From: Dongia_A sp964542425
GTDB lineage: Bacteria > Pseudomonadota > Alphaproteobacteria > Dongiales > Dongiaceae
Direction of reading: 5' to 3'
DNA: 64,000 nucleotides
NCBI GenBank assembly: GCA_964542425.1
Contig: CAZIUB010000027.1
Span: 43,329-107,328, forward strand
In this document: piece by piece, positions 42,672 through 51,445 of the stretch
Position numbering within the stretch: position 1 is the first letter of the stretch
Layout: every line of letters starts with the position of its first letter
Program-made: the position numbers and the translations under genes
The notes under the pieces: model-generated
Seen by the model: the letters and a program-made list of their open reading frames with translations, nothing else
What the model was told of the DNA's origin: nothing
Database searches by the model: none

Positions 42672-42813
42672 GTGCCAACTTTCGAACATACGCAATAATC
42701 GAAACGCTCCGACGCTTCGACGAAAGTTGGCCGGTGTTACCAAACAATAGTACCCGTCGGCATGTACCGACACGGCCATTTGGCTTGAATCACCCGTCCG
42801 CGACGACGGGTAC
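42672..42813 (-). repeat. Family A element, copy A-16
   Basis: It is inverted relative to A-15: hairpin 1 (GTGCCAACTTTCG ... CGACGAAAGTTGG), then hairpin 2 (AGTACCCGTCGG ... CGACGACGGGTAC). The stem changes in hairpin 2 are matched on both arms. The segment 42814-42889 before the rpmB stop shows only a repeated GGAAACCGG. Confidence 0.87.
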
Positions 42814-42889
42814 AAAGGGGCCGGAGGCCAAATCGGAACGCCCGATGAAGGTATGGAAACCGGTCTGGTGGAAACCGGCGCCGCGCGAA

Positions 42890-43177
42890 TCAGGCGGCGA
42901 TGCCCGCCTTCTCGATGCGCCGCTTCAGGCGCTTGGCCGCTTGTGTGAGCTTGGCATCCTTGGTCGATTTCAGATAGGCGTCTAGCCCGCCGTTATGCTC
43001 GATCGAGCGCAACGCATTGACCGAAAGCCGGAGCCGCACCGAATGCCCGAGCGCATCCGATACCAGGCTTGCCTGCTGCAGATTGGGCATGAACCGGCGC
43101 TTGGTCTTATTGTTGGCATGGCTCACGTGATTGCCGACCAGAACGCCCTTGCCGGTAATGCCGCATTTCCGCGCCAT
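42890..43177 (-). CDS. rpmB: 50S ribosomal protein L28
   Basis: 95 residues, the normal alphaproteobacterial length. It starts MARKCGITGKGVLVGNHVSH with the L28 signature, followed by NKTKRRFMPNLQQ and VRLRLSVNALRSIEHNGGLD. The C-terminal extension is basic (KLTQAAKRLKRRIEKAG). It is a large-subunit protein near the E site. It is single, with about 70 bp of leader before a short palindromic region; no neighbouring translation gene is present. Confidence 0.95.
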   Translation of the reverse strand: MARKCGITGKGVLVGNHVSHANNKTKRRFMPNLQQASLVSDALGHSVRLRLSVNALRSIEHNGGLDAYLKSTKDAKLTQAAKRLKRRIEKAGIAA

Positions 43178-43306
43178 GGCGAAATCCTTTGCTTTTCAGC
43201 GACTTGAAGACAAACGCCAAGCCCTTCGACAATGCCCGGGCCGGCGCTCGAGCATGATCCGGTCAACCTGATCCGGATCAAGCCCAAATTCTCTTGAATC
43301 TAGCGC

Positions 43307-43342
43307 TGGATCGTTTCAGGTGATTGCACCGGAAACGATCCA
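43307..43342. repeat. 36-bp palindrome behind CTAGCGC
   Basis: TGGATCGTTTC and GAAACGATCCA are perfect arms, with GGTG/CACC pairing inside. A CTAG lies four bases to the left. It may be a short palindromic repeat common in alphaproteobacteria or a terminator-like hairpin without a T run. Nothing else is recognised in 43178-43415 apart from a partial ATCCGG dyad at about 43255-43284. Confidence 0.6.
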
Positions 43343-43415
43343 ATTCTGGCCGCGGTTCTTACTGGCGGGGCAGGCAATCGTCAAGGCGATTCCCCCTTCC
43401 GCCCAGTCCTCGCCC

Positions 43416-44402
43416 CTACCGTCCCGTTTTGAGGAACCCAGCCAGGATTCCCCTCGCCGCCGCTGCGGGCGATTCCTTGCCGGCCACCACGCGGCGCTCC
43501 GCCCCGGCCAGATCCTGGGCGATGCGGGGGTCGGATTTCAGCGCCTCCATCAGGCTTTCGGACATTTCCTGGCGCAGCCAGTTCCGCGCCTGGTCGCGGC
43601 GGCGCGATTGCCACTCCCCGGACTTGGTCAATCGGGTATGGAAATCCTCGATGGCCCGCCAGATCTCCGCGAGGCCCTCTTCCTTCAGCGCCGAACAGGT
43701 GAGCGCCTGGGGGACCCATCCCTTGTGTTGGGGCGCCATCAGCCTGAGGGCGTGGGCATAATCCGCCTGGGTGCGCCTTGCGGCGGGCGCCAAATCGCCA
43801 TCTTCCTTGTTGACCACCACTAGATCGGCCAGTTCCATCACGCCCCGCTTGACGCCCTGCAGATCGTCGCCGCCCGCCGGCCCCAGCAGCAACACGAACA
43901 TGTCGGTCATCTCCGCGACCGCTGTCTCCGATTGGCCGATGCCAACCGTCTCCACGATCACCAGATCGAAGCCGGCCGCCTCGCACAGCCCCATCGCCTC
44001 GCGGGTACGCCGGGCGACGCCACCCGGGGTCTCACCGGCGGGGCTCGGCCTTATAAAGGCCTCGCGCCGTTTCGACAGCTCGGTCATCCTCGTCTTATCG
44101 CCGAGGATCGAGCCGCCGGAAATCCTGGAGGATGGATCGACCGCCAACACCGCCAGATGCCGGCCGCGATCGATGGCCAATTGCCCGAAAGCCTCGATGA
44201 AGGTCGATTTGCCAACCCCGGGTGGGCCGGAAATACCGAGCCGAATGCCGCGTCCGGTATGCTTGAGGATGGCGCCCATCAGTTTTTCGGCGGCCTCCCG
44301 GTGATCGAGGCGGCTGGATTCGATGAGGGTGATGGCGCGGGCCAAGGCCCGCCGATCGCCTTCCTTCAGCTTCGCCGCCAGCCCCGCGACATCGATGTTC
44401 AC
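43416..44402 (-). CDS. meaB: Methylmalonyl-CoA mutase-associated GTPase MeaB
   Basis: 328 residues from GTG 44402, which overlaps the stop of the exporter gene (GTGA). The G3E/ArgK-type P-loop GTPase has GISGPPGVGKSTFIEAFGQ (G1), VLAVDPSSRISGGSILGDKTRM (family motif), VIVETVGIGQSE (G3) and VVVNKEDGD (G4). It guards and reloads the B12 cofactor of methylmalonyl-CoA mutase. It is the third gene of the mutase/exporter/GTPase operon. Confidence 0.93.
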   Translation of the reverse strand: MNIDVAGLAAKLKEGDRRALARAITLIESSRLDHREAAEKLMGAILKHTGRGIRLGISGPPGVGKSTFIEAFGQLAIDRGRHLAVLAVDPSSRISGGSILGDKTRMTELSKRREAFIRPSPAGETPGGVARRTREAMGLCEAAGFDLVIVETVGIGQSETAVAEMTDMFVLLLGPAGGDDLQGVKRGVMELADLVVVNKEDGDLAPAARRTQADYAHALRLMAPQHKGWVPQALTCSALKEEGLAEIWRAIEDFHTRLTKSGEWQSRRRDQARNWLRQEMSESLMEALKSDPRIAQDLAGAERRVVAGKESPAAAARGILAGFLKTGR

Positions 44403-46279
44403 GGCGCCACTTCCTCTTTCTGGCGCCGGAAAACGGCCCCTGACAAAATCTCGGGCGCGGGCGAGGGCGAGCCTTCTTCCTCGCCGGCCAATTGCCGGCG
44501 CCACATGGCGGCATATTTGCCATCCTGGGCCAAGAGCACGTTATGATCGCCGCGCTCCACCACCTCTCCATCCTCGAGCACGATGATCTGGTCGGCATCC
44601 ACGATGGTCGAAAGCCGATGCGCGATCATCAGGGTGGTGCGGTTCCTGGACAACTCCTTGAGATTGGCCTGGATCTCGCGCTCGGTTCCGGTGTCCAGGG
44701 CCGAGGTGGCCTCGTCGAACAGCAGAATGGGCGGGGATTTGAGGATGGTGCGGGCGATGGCTACGCGCTGTTTCTCGCCCCCCGATAATTTCAGGCCGCG
44801 CTCGCCGACCCGGGTCTGGTAGCCATCCGGAAGGCCGGAGATGAAATCATGGATCTGCGCCAGTGCCGCCGCCCGCTCGATGTCGGCGTGACCCGCCTCG
44901 GGCTTGCCATAGCCAATGTTGTATTCGACCGTGTCGTTGAACAGCACCGTGTCCTGGGGAACGATGCCGATCGCCGCCCGCACCGATTGCTGGCGCACGT
45001 CGCGGATGTCCTGCCCGTCGATCAGGATGCGCCCACCGGTCACGTCGTAGAAGCGGAACAATAGGCGCGAGATGGTCGACTTGCCGGCGCCCGACGGGCC
45101 GACAATCGCCAAGGTGTGGCCCGCCGGCACCTGGAAACTGACGCCTTTCAGGATCGGCCGGCGCGGATCGTAGCCGAAATCGACGTTGTCGAAGACGATC
45201 TCGCCCTTGTCGATCGCCAAGGGCTTGGCATCCGGCCTGTCCTTGATGTCGACATCCACACCCAAGAGCGCGAACATGGTCTCCATGTCGATCAGCGATT
45301 GGCGAATCTCGCGATAGACGGTGCCAAGGATATTGAGCGGCAGATAGAGCTGGATCAGATAGGCGTTGACCAGCACGAAATCGCCCACCGTCAGGCGCCC
45401 CTGGGCGGCGCCATGGGCGGCCAAGGTCATGATCAGAGTGACCCCGATGGCGATGATCGTTGCCTGTCCGACGTTGAGCGCGGCCAGGCTGACCCGGGTC
45501 TTGACCGCGGCCTCCTCATAGTCACGGAGCGCCACATCGTAGCGCCGGGCCTCGTGTTGCTCGTTGTTGAAATACTTGACGGTCTCGTAATTCAGCAACG
45601 AATCGACTGCCTTGGTGTTGGCGGCCTGGTCGGATTCGTTCATCTGGCGGCGGAACTTGATGCGCCACTCGGTGATGCCGAGCGTGTACCAGATGTAACA
45701 CAGGATGGTCCCGCCGGTGATGAGCGCGAAGCGCCAATCATAGGCGACCCACAGGATGCCGCAGACGAGTGCTATTTCCAGGACCGTCGGCAAGACGTTG
45801 AAGACCACGAAATAGAGCAGGAACTCGAAGCCCTTGGCGCCGCGCTCGACGGCGCGAGTGAGCCCACCGGTCTGGCGGTCGAGATGGAACTTGAGCGACA
45901 GAAGATGCAAATGACGGAAGGTGCGGAGTGCCACCGCGCGGATGGCGCGCTGCGCCACGCGGGCAAAGATGCTGTCGCGCAACTCGCCGAAGGCTTGGGT
46001 CGCGATTCGCGCCAGGCCATAGGCCAGCAGCAGCCCGATCGGCACCACCAGTAACAGATTGGTGCCTGGCGTCAGGCCATCGACCATGTGCTTGAACAAG
46101 AACGGCACGCTGACGTTGGCAAGCTTGGCGGCGATGAGGCATAGAATCGCGATCACGACGCGGGCGCGAAGCCCCCATTCGAGCCCGCCCCACAGATGCG
46201 GCAGCAATTCGCGATAGGCGCGCGCCTGGGGCGCGCGCATGGCTTCCCGATTCTCCGGGTCTTGATTTGACGCGCTCAC
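44399..46279 (-). CDS. Atm1/HMT1-type ABC exporter (fused membrane and ATPase domains)
   Basis: 626 residues. About six membrane helices (residues 40-320) contain the Atm1 signature ALLNYETVKYFNNEQHEARRYD. The ATPase (about 360-590) has Walker A GPSGAGKSTISRLLFRF, signature KLSGGEKQRVAIARTIL, Walker B ILLFDEATSALD and H-loop AHRLST. The Atm1 class exports glutathione-linked or metal/sulfur compounds; the substrate is unknown. Its ATG overlaps the mutase stop by 4 bp and its stop overlaps the meaB GTG, so all three are translationally coupled. Confidence 0.9.
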   Translation of the reverse strand: MSASNQDPENREAMRAPQARAYRELLPHLWGGLEWGLRARVVIAILCLIAAKLANVSVPFLFKHMVDGLTPGTNLLLVVPIGLLLAYGLARIATQAFGELRDSIFARVAQRAIRAVALRTFRHLHLLSLKFHLDRQTGGLTRAVERGAKGFEFLLYFVVFNVLPTVLEIALVCGILWVAYDWRFALITGGTILCYIWYTLGITEWRIKFRRQMNESDQAANTKAVDSLLNYETVKYFNNEQHEARRYDVALRDYEEAAVKTRVSLAALNVGQATIIAIGVTLIMTLAAHGAAQGRLTVGDFVLVNAYLIQLYLPLNILGTVYREIRQSLIDMETMFALLGVDVDIKDRPDAKPLAIDKGEIVFDNVDFGYDPRRPILKGVSFQVPAGHTLAIVGPSGAGKSTISRLLFRFYDVTGGRILIDGQDIRDVRQQSVRAAIGIVPQDTVLFNDTVEYNIGYGKPEAGHADIERAAALAQIHDFISGLPDGYQTRVGERGLKLSGGEKQRVAIARTILKSPPILLFDEATSALDTGTEREIQANLKELSRNRTTLMIAHRLSTIVDADQIIVLEDGEVVERGDHNVLLAQDGKYAAMWRRQLAGEEEGSPSPAPEILSGAVFRRQKEEVAP

Positions 46280-48426
46280 GCCGCCTGCCGCCTTCGCCGG
46301 ATGAGGCCAAGAATCTCGCCCGCCGCCTTCGGGATATTGGTGCCCGGCCCGAAAATCGCGGCCACGCCCGCCGCCTTCAGGAAATCGTAATCCTGGGCTG
46401 GAATGACGCCCCCGGTCACCACCAGGATATCCTCGCCGCCTTGGCTCTTGAGGGCGGCCATCAATTGCGGCACCAGAATCTTGTGGCCGGCCGCCTGGCT
46501 GGAAACGCCAATCACATGCACGTCGTTCTCGATCGCCTGCTTGGCCGCTTCCTCCGGTACCTGGAACAAGGGCCCGATATCGACATCGAACCCGATATCG
46601 GCAAACGCGGTCGCGATCACCTTGGCGCCGCGGTCGTGGCCGTCCTGGCCGAGCTTGACCACCAGCAATCGCGGCCGCCTGCCCTCGGCCTGGATGAAGG
46701 ATTGGATCTGGCGCTGGATCTCGTGAAACTCGGGATCGTCGCGATAGGCCGCGCCATAGATGCCGGCGATGGAACGGATTTCGGCCTTGTGCCGGGTGAA
46801 GACGGACTCAAGCGCGTCCGATACTTCGCCCACGCTCGCGCGCGCGCGCATGGCGGCGATCGAGCGTTCGAGCAGATTGCCCTTGCCCTCCCGCGCGGCT
46901 TGGGTGAGTGCCATCAACGCCGCCTTGCACGAAGCGCCATCACGCATCGCCTTCACCTTTCGCAACCGCGCGATCTGGCTCATCCGCACCTTGGAATTGT
47001 CGATGTCCAGGATCTCGACCGGGCTTTGCTCGCCGGATTGATACTTATTGACGCCCACGATGACGTCCTCGCCGCGATCGATGCGCGCCTGGCGCCTGGC
47101 TGCCGCCTCTTCGATGCGCAATTTCGGCATGCCGGATTCGACCGCCTTGGTCATGCCGCCGATGGCCTCGATTTCGCCGATCAGACCCGCTGCCTCCTTG
47201 ACCAGGCTCGCGGTCAGGCTCTCGAGGTAATAGCTGCCGCCCAAGGGATCGATGACGCGGGTAATGCCGGTCTCCTCCTGGATGACGAGTTGGGTGTTGC
47301 GCGCGATCGCTGCCGAGGACGGGGTCGGCAGCCCGATCGCCTCGTCGAACGAGTTGGTGTGCAGCGATTGGGTGCCGCCCAGCACGGCCGCCATCGCTTC
47401 GATCGTGGTTCTGATCACGTTGTTGTAGGGGTCCTGTTCGGTCAGGCTCACGCCGGATGTTTGGCAATGCGTGCGCAAGGCCGAGGATTGCGGGTCTTGT
47501 GGGTTGAAGGGCATCATGAGCTTGGCCCAGAGATGGCGCGCGGCCCGGAGCTTCGCCACCTCCACGAAGAAATTCATGCCGACAGCGAAGAAGAACGACA
47601 GCCGAGGTGCGAAATCATCGATTTTCAGCCCCTTGGATAGGGCGGCGCGCACATATTCGAGCCCGTCGGCCAGTGTGAAGGCCAGTTCCTGCACCGCATT
47701 GGCACCCGCCTCCTGCATGTGATAGCCGGAGATCGAGATCGAGTTGAACTTGGGCATGTGGCGCGACGTGTATTCGATGATGTCGGCAACGATGCGCATG
47801 CTGGGCGCGGGTGGATAGATGTAGGTGTTGCGGACCATGAATTCCTTGAGGATGTCGTTCTGGATGGTGCCCGACAATTTTCCCTGAGGGATTCCTTGCT
47901 CCTCGCCGGCGACGATGAAGGCAGCCAGAACGGGGAGGACCGCGCCGTTCATGGTCATGGAGACGCTCATGCGATCGAGCGGAATGCCCTCGAACAGGAT
48001 TTTCATGTCCTCGACGGTGTCGATCGCCACCCCGGCCTTGCCGACGTCGCCCATGACCCTCGGGTGATCGGAATCGTAGCCGCGATGAGTGGCGAGGTCG
48101 AAGGCGACCGACAGGCCCATCTGCCCTTTGGCCAGATTGTCGCGGAAGAAGGCATTGGATTCCTCGGCGGTCGAGAACCCGGCGTATTGTCGGATGGTCC
48201 AGGGGCGGTTGGCGTACATGGTGGCGCGGGTGCCCCTTGTGAAGGGGAACAACCCCGGCAAGCTGCCCGTCACCTCCAGCGCTTCTAAATCGGCCGCCGT
48301 GAAGAGCGGCTTGACCCTTATCCCCTCCGGCGTTTCCCAGGTCAGGCTTTCGGGATCGGCGCCCTTCAGTTCCTGAGTCGCCAGTTCCCGCCAGTCGCCC
48401 AAATTCGCCTTACCCTTGTCGGCCAC
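46276..48426 (-). CDS. Methylmalonyl-CoA mutase (large/alpha-type, B12-binding)
   Basis: 716 residues. It interconverts L-methylmalonyl-CoA and succinyl-CoA using adenosylcobalamin. The substrate barrel (residues 30-560) has LFPFTRGTRATMYANRPWTI and QTSGVSLTEQDPYNNVIRTT. The cobalamin domain has the axial His in KLGQDGHDRGAKVI, then GVSSQAAGHK and VTGGVIP. The start GTG 48426 has GGGAGAAGG just upstream. A single-subunit or alpha-chain (ScpA/McmA) role fits; no small-subunit gene is adjacent. It lies first in the operon with the Atm1-like exporter and meaB. Confidence 0.93.
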   Translation of the reverse strand: MADKGKANLGDWRELATQELKGADPESLTWETPEGIRVKPLFTAADLEALEVTGSLPGLFPFTRGTRATMYANRPWTIRQYAGFSTAEESNAFFRDNLAKGQMGLSVAFDLATHRGYDSDHPRVMGDVGKAGVAIDTVEDMKILFEGIPLDRMSVSMTMNGAVLPVLAAFIVAGEEQGIPQGKLSGTIQNDILKEFMVRNTYIYPPAPSMRIVADIIEYTSRHMPKFNSISISGYHMQEAGANAVQELAFTLADGLEYVRAALSKGLKIDDFAPRLSFFFAVGMNFFVEVAKLRAARHLWAKLMMPFNPQDPQSSALRTHCQTSGVSLTEQDPYNNVIRTTIEAMAAVLGGTQSLHTNSFDEAIGLPTPSSAAIARNTQLVIQEETGITRVIDPLGGSYYLESLTASLVKEAAGLIGEIEAIGGMTKAVESGMPKLRIEEAAARRQARIDRGEDVIVGVNKYQSGEQSPVEILDIDNSKVRMSQIARLRKVKAMRDGASCKAALMALTQAAREGKGNLLERSIAAMRARASVGEVSDALESVFTRHKAEIRSIAGIYGAAYRDDPEFHEIQRQIQSFIQAEGRRPRLLVVKLGQDGHDRGAKVIATAFADIGFDVDIGPLFQVPEEAAKQAIENDVHVIGVSSQAAGHKILVPQLMAALKSQGGEDILVVTGGVIPAQDYDFLKAAGVAAIFGPGTNIPKAAGEILGLIRRRRQAA

Positions 48427-48711
48427 GCGGCCTTCTCCCGCAGTGCAGCATCGGGTCGGACTATACTGGCGGGGTAAATCCAAGTCCAGGAAGGGCAGGC
48501 GCCGGAACGGCTAGTCTGAAGTCGAACCGGCTAGTCTTTGCCCGGCCCTGAGACGCGTTGACGATGGTTGGTTCGGGCCGGATGTGTATGACAAATCGAC
48601 TAAGGTTTTACGAAAAACCTATGCTTGGCCGGGCACCCTTAAGTTGCCATAAATTTTTTCTCGTCATGACGCCGCGTATGGTTCCCGTGCGACCAAACCT
48701 GGAACATTCGA
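48427..48711. other. Divergent intergenic region upstream of the mutase operon
   Basis: 285 bp. It contains GGCTAGTCTG and GGCTAGTCTT 18 bp apart, and an AT-rich patch (CCATAAATTTTTTC). I see no riboswitch, tRNA or family A/B/C element. The mutase promoter should lie in the left part. Confidence 0.4.
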
Positions 48712-48927
48712 GTGAGCGGAGGCGAAGATTCCGAGTATGAATTCGTGGCCGGCTGGGATTCCAAAGGCGCGGTTTGCGTTCACCATCCGCGAATCCGCGA
48801 GAACATCTCGCTCGCGGCCCTTGAGGCCGATGTCCCGCGCCTTGCGGGGAGAACGGGGGCCATCTGCACCGAGGCGTATGCCCGGTCGCTGGGCGCGTTG
48901 ATTTTCAACAGATCGAAGGTCTTATGA
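48712..48927 (+). CDS. Hypothetical small protein
   Basis: 71 residues from GTG 48712 (MSGGEDSEYEFVAGWDSKGA). Codon third positions are GC-rich like the neighbours, which supports real coding. It has two Cys (VCVHHP and AICTEA) and no membrane segment or signal. I know no family. It is on the strand opposite to its flanking genes, with no partner. A second overlapping frame starting at ATG 48737 is Arg/Pro-rich and looks like an antisense-type artefact. Confidence 0.45.
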   Translation: MSGGEDSEYEFVAGWDSKGAVCVHHPRIRENISLAALEADVPRLAGRTGAICTEAYARSLGALIFNRSKVL

Positions 48928-48975
48928 CCGGCGGGTATTTTCCGCGGGCCGAGGTCATCGGGTCAACGGGCGCCA

Positions 48976-49500
48976 TTACCAAGACTGCATCAGATCGTCG
49001 ATTTCGGATTGATGAAGCGCGCGGGTCTCGCCGTGAATGATGGCGCTTGCCTTGTCCACCATGTTGCGCAGCATTCCCGACGAGGTTTCGGCGATCCGGC
49101 GCGCTTGGCTTTCCTCGGCGGTGGCGATGACCGCGCCCAGCCGATCAATGGCCCCCAGGACCAGTCGATCCATGTCGGCGATCAGGGTTTCGAAAGGGAT
49201 TCGATATTGGGCCGGCGAGACCCCATAGGCCTCGATCGCCAGATCCCGGTCGGCGATCGAGGATTTGGCGAAATGCTCGATATACCCCAGAGGTTGCCAC
49301 TGCCGGCAATCCTCCAGGCATTCGGGAGCATCGGGGACAAGCTCGATCATCATGATTATCTCATTGAAATGATTGAGATAATCAGTTGCCAAGAGACTCT
49401 TGTCATTGACATTGGTGCCGCAAGCGCGCGCCCGCATCGCGGCGTAGTCGTCCGCGACTGTATCGGTAGTCGAAAGCTCGCTGGCCTTTAGAGCTTCCAC
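48976..49500 (-). CDS. Hypothetical protein encoded with a class III cyclase
   Basis: 174 residues, all-helical by eye, no signal. The segment DYLNHFNEIIMMIELVPDAP and CRQWQPLGYIEHFAKSSIAD followed by DLAIEAYGVSP resembles a conserved hypothetical family I have seen in Rhodospirillales, but I cannot name it. The start is GTG 49500; GGGAG lies 10-11 nt upstream. It lies 81 bp downstream of the cyclase at 49582-51390 on the same strand, so co-transcription is likely. Confidence 0.7.
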   Translation of the reverse strand: MEALKASELSTTDTVADDYAAMRARACGTNVNDKSLLATDYLNHFNEIIMMIELVPDAPECLEDCRQWQPLGYIEHFAKSSIADRDLAIEAYGVSPAQYRIPFETLIADMDRLVLGAIDRLGAVIATAEESQARRIAETSSGMLRNMVDKASAIIHGETRALHQSEIDDLMQSW

Positions 49501-49581
49501 TCGACGAATTCTCCCACTGCTTTCTGTCCTTTTTCGCCCAAGGAAACTAGCGGAAAAGCATTAAAACTCGTGAACGCCGGG

Positions 49582-51390
49582 TCAAATCCGCAATCGGTAC
49601 ATAGGGACTTTTCCCGAGAATCCCTTCAAGTCCACCAGATCTTGCTCGGTATGCAAGCCCTCGACGAGTTTCGTGACTTCGGAATCGGCCATCGCCTCGG
49701 CCGAGAGCACGATTTCCCCACCCTCGGCCATCCCCTGCAATCGTGCCGTCATGTTCACGCTGGAACCGAAATAATCCAGCTGGTCGTTCAGCGTAACGAC
49801 AATGGCAGGGCCGACATGGATGCCAAGCTTGATGAAAATGACCGGGCTCCCGCCATCCGTGGTCGCTTGGCCGCGGTTGAAATCATGGACCCGGCGCTGA
49901 ATGTCGAGCGCGGCCTCGACCGCCTGCGACGTGCTGGTGAATGCGGCCATCACCGCGTCGCCGATGGTCTTGATCACGGCGCCCTCGTGCCGGCGCACGC
50001 AATCGGTCAGAAAGGCGAAATGATCGCGCACCAGACGATAGGCGGGCGCGTCCCCGATCCGCTGATAGAGCGCGGTCGAACCCTGGAGATCGCTGAACAG
50101 CAGGGCCACGCGCCCGACGGAGACCTCGTCGCCGGGCCGCAGCACCTCCTCGCCGAACAGGTCGCGAAAGCCCTGCAAGGCAGTCACTCTGTCACCGGTC
50201 AGCGCATCCGCGACCCAGCGGCGATCCTCGATCACGGCCGTCAAGGGTCGAGAAGTGGTGTTCTCGAAACGCAATTGCCCAGATGGCGCCAGTGGGCCGG
50301 CCTCGATACCGTTATCATGTAGGCGCACGGCCGGAAACCGATCGCCCGGCCAGTCGATCACGCTCTCCGGGCCGGGCTCGAGGCTGCGTAACCGATAGGG
50401 CCCGGGTGCCAGGCGCCCCGACACCTCGCGCGTCTCGCCCGGTTGGAGCAGGATCTGCGCCTTGACATGGGGCACCGACATCGGCCCCCACATGCAATAT
50501 TCGCCGGTTTCGAGGCGCCGGATCGCGGGTGCCGGATGAAAGCCCGCCTCGACATTGCTGGCGAAATCGCGGCCGTAATCGATGTTACAGGACGGGCAAT
50601 GCGCCCCGGCCGGCAAATGGTCGAGGCCGCCTGACCAGGCCTTCGCAACCCGGCACCGCGGACACAGCAGTTCCCAGCGCAGATCGAGGAGCCCGGCGCG
50701 AACCGCCTGCAGACAGAGCTCGATCGCGTGCAATTCCCGGCAGCCCCAAGCCCTTGCCAGGGCGAGCGGGCGCAGGCGCCAAAGGTCGACCTCCTGGCTC
50801 TCCAGGATGAAATCGGCGAGGCGGCGCGCCAGGCCATGCCCGTTGGGCGTCGCCTCGATCGCATCGACGATAGCCGAGACACGGCTCGAAAGTACTTTCG
50901 ACACGGGTGGCGGCCGATAGGGAAAGGGCCGGTCATGCTCACCCGAAAGAAAGGCGTTGGCCACCCCGGCCAGACGCGAGAAATTGCGCTCCGTCCTGCT
51001 GAAGAATCCGGTGGCCAGCAAGGCGCGGCCGAACGAATTGGCCGGCTCGACCGTGATGGTGTAACGAAAATCCGTGCCGGCCCCCGCGGGAATCAGCCGC
51101 GTCTCGGCAATCATTGACTTGAAGGGGCCGGTCTCGAACAGGCGCTGGTGCTCGAACCATTCCTCGTTCACCCAATTGACCGGCATGTCCCGCCAAGCCA
51201 GGCGAAACGGCCCGATGTGCGCGCTGCCAAGGAATTGCACCGACCCATCGGGCTGTGGAATCTCCTCGATCGAATGGCGCGGCAGGGCGGCTGCTTCGTT
51301 GAAGCGCTGGGTATCTGCCATCAGTGGCCAGACCCGCGCGCGCGGATGATCGAAACGCCAAGTCCAGGTTCTACTTCGCGGCTCGTACAT
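49582..51390 (-). CDS. Adenylate/guanylate cyclase with N-terminal START-like and zinc-ribbon region (DUF5939-type)
   Basis: 602 residues. Residues about 1-165 look like a START/SRPBCC ligand domain (RTWTWRFDHPRARVWPLMAD). The centre (about 170-390) is a DUF5939-like region with a zinc ribbon, CPRC and CPSC. The C-terminal class III cyclase domain (about 410-600) keeps the metal Asp residues (ALLFSDLQGSTALY and IKTIGDAVMAAF) and DYFGSSVNMTARLQGMAEGG. It would make cAMP in the cytoplasm under control of a bound hydrophobic ligand; the ligand role is inference. An unknown 174-residue gene follows. Confidence 0.87.
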   Translation of the reverse strand: MYEPRSRTWTWRFDHPRARVWPLMADTQRFNEAAALPRHSIEEIPQPDGSVQFLGSAHIGPFRLAWRDMPVNWVNEEWFEHQRLFETGPFKSMIAETRLIPAGAGTDFRYTITVEPANSFGRALLATGFFSRTERNFSRLAGVANAFLSGEHDRPFPYRPPPVSKVLSSRVSAIVDAIEATPNGHGLARRLADFILESQEVDLWRLRPLALARAWGCRELHAIELCLQAVRAGLLDLRWELLCPRCRVAKAWSGGLDHLPAGAHCPSCNIDYGRDFASNVEAGFHPAPAIRRLETGEYCMWGPMSVPHVKAQILLQPGETREVSGRLAPGPYRLRSLEPGPESVIDWPGDRFPAVRLHDNGIEAGPLAPSGQLRFENTTSRPLTAVIEDRRWVADALTGDRVTALQGFRDLFGEEVLRPGDEVSVGRVALLFSDLQGSTALYQRIGDAPAYRLVRDHFAFLTDCVRRHEGAVIKTIGDAVMAAFTSTSQAVEAALDIQRRVHDFNRGQATTDGGSPVIFIKLGIHVGPAIVVTLNDQLDYFGSSVNMTARLQGMAEGGEIVLSAEAMADSEVTKLVEGLHTEQDLVDLKGFSGKVPMYRLRI

Positions 51391-51445
51391 GTTCGGAACT
51401 CCCTCGTGGCGAGATGCCGACTCTTTAAGTCCCTCTAATCGGGCC

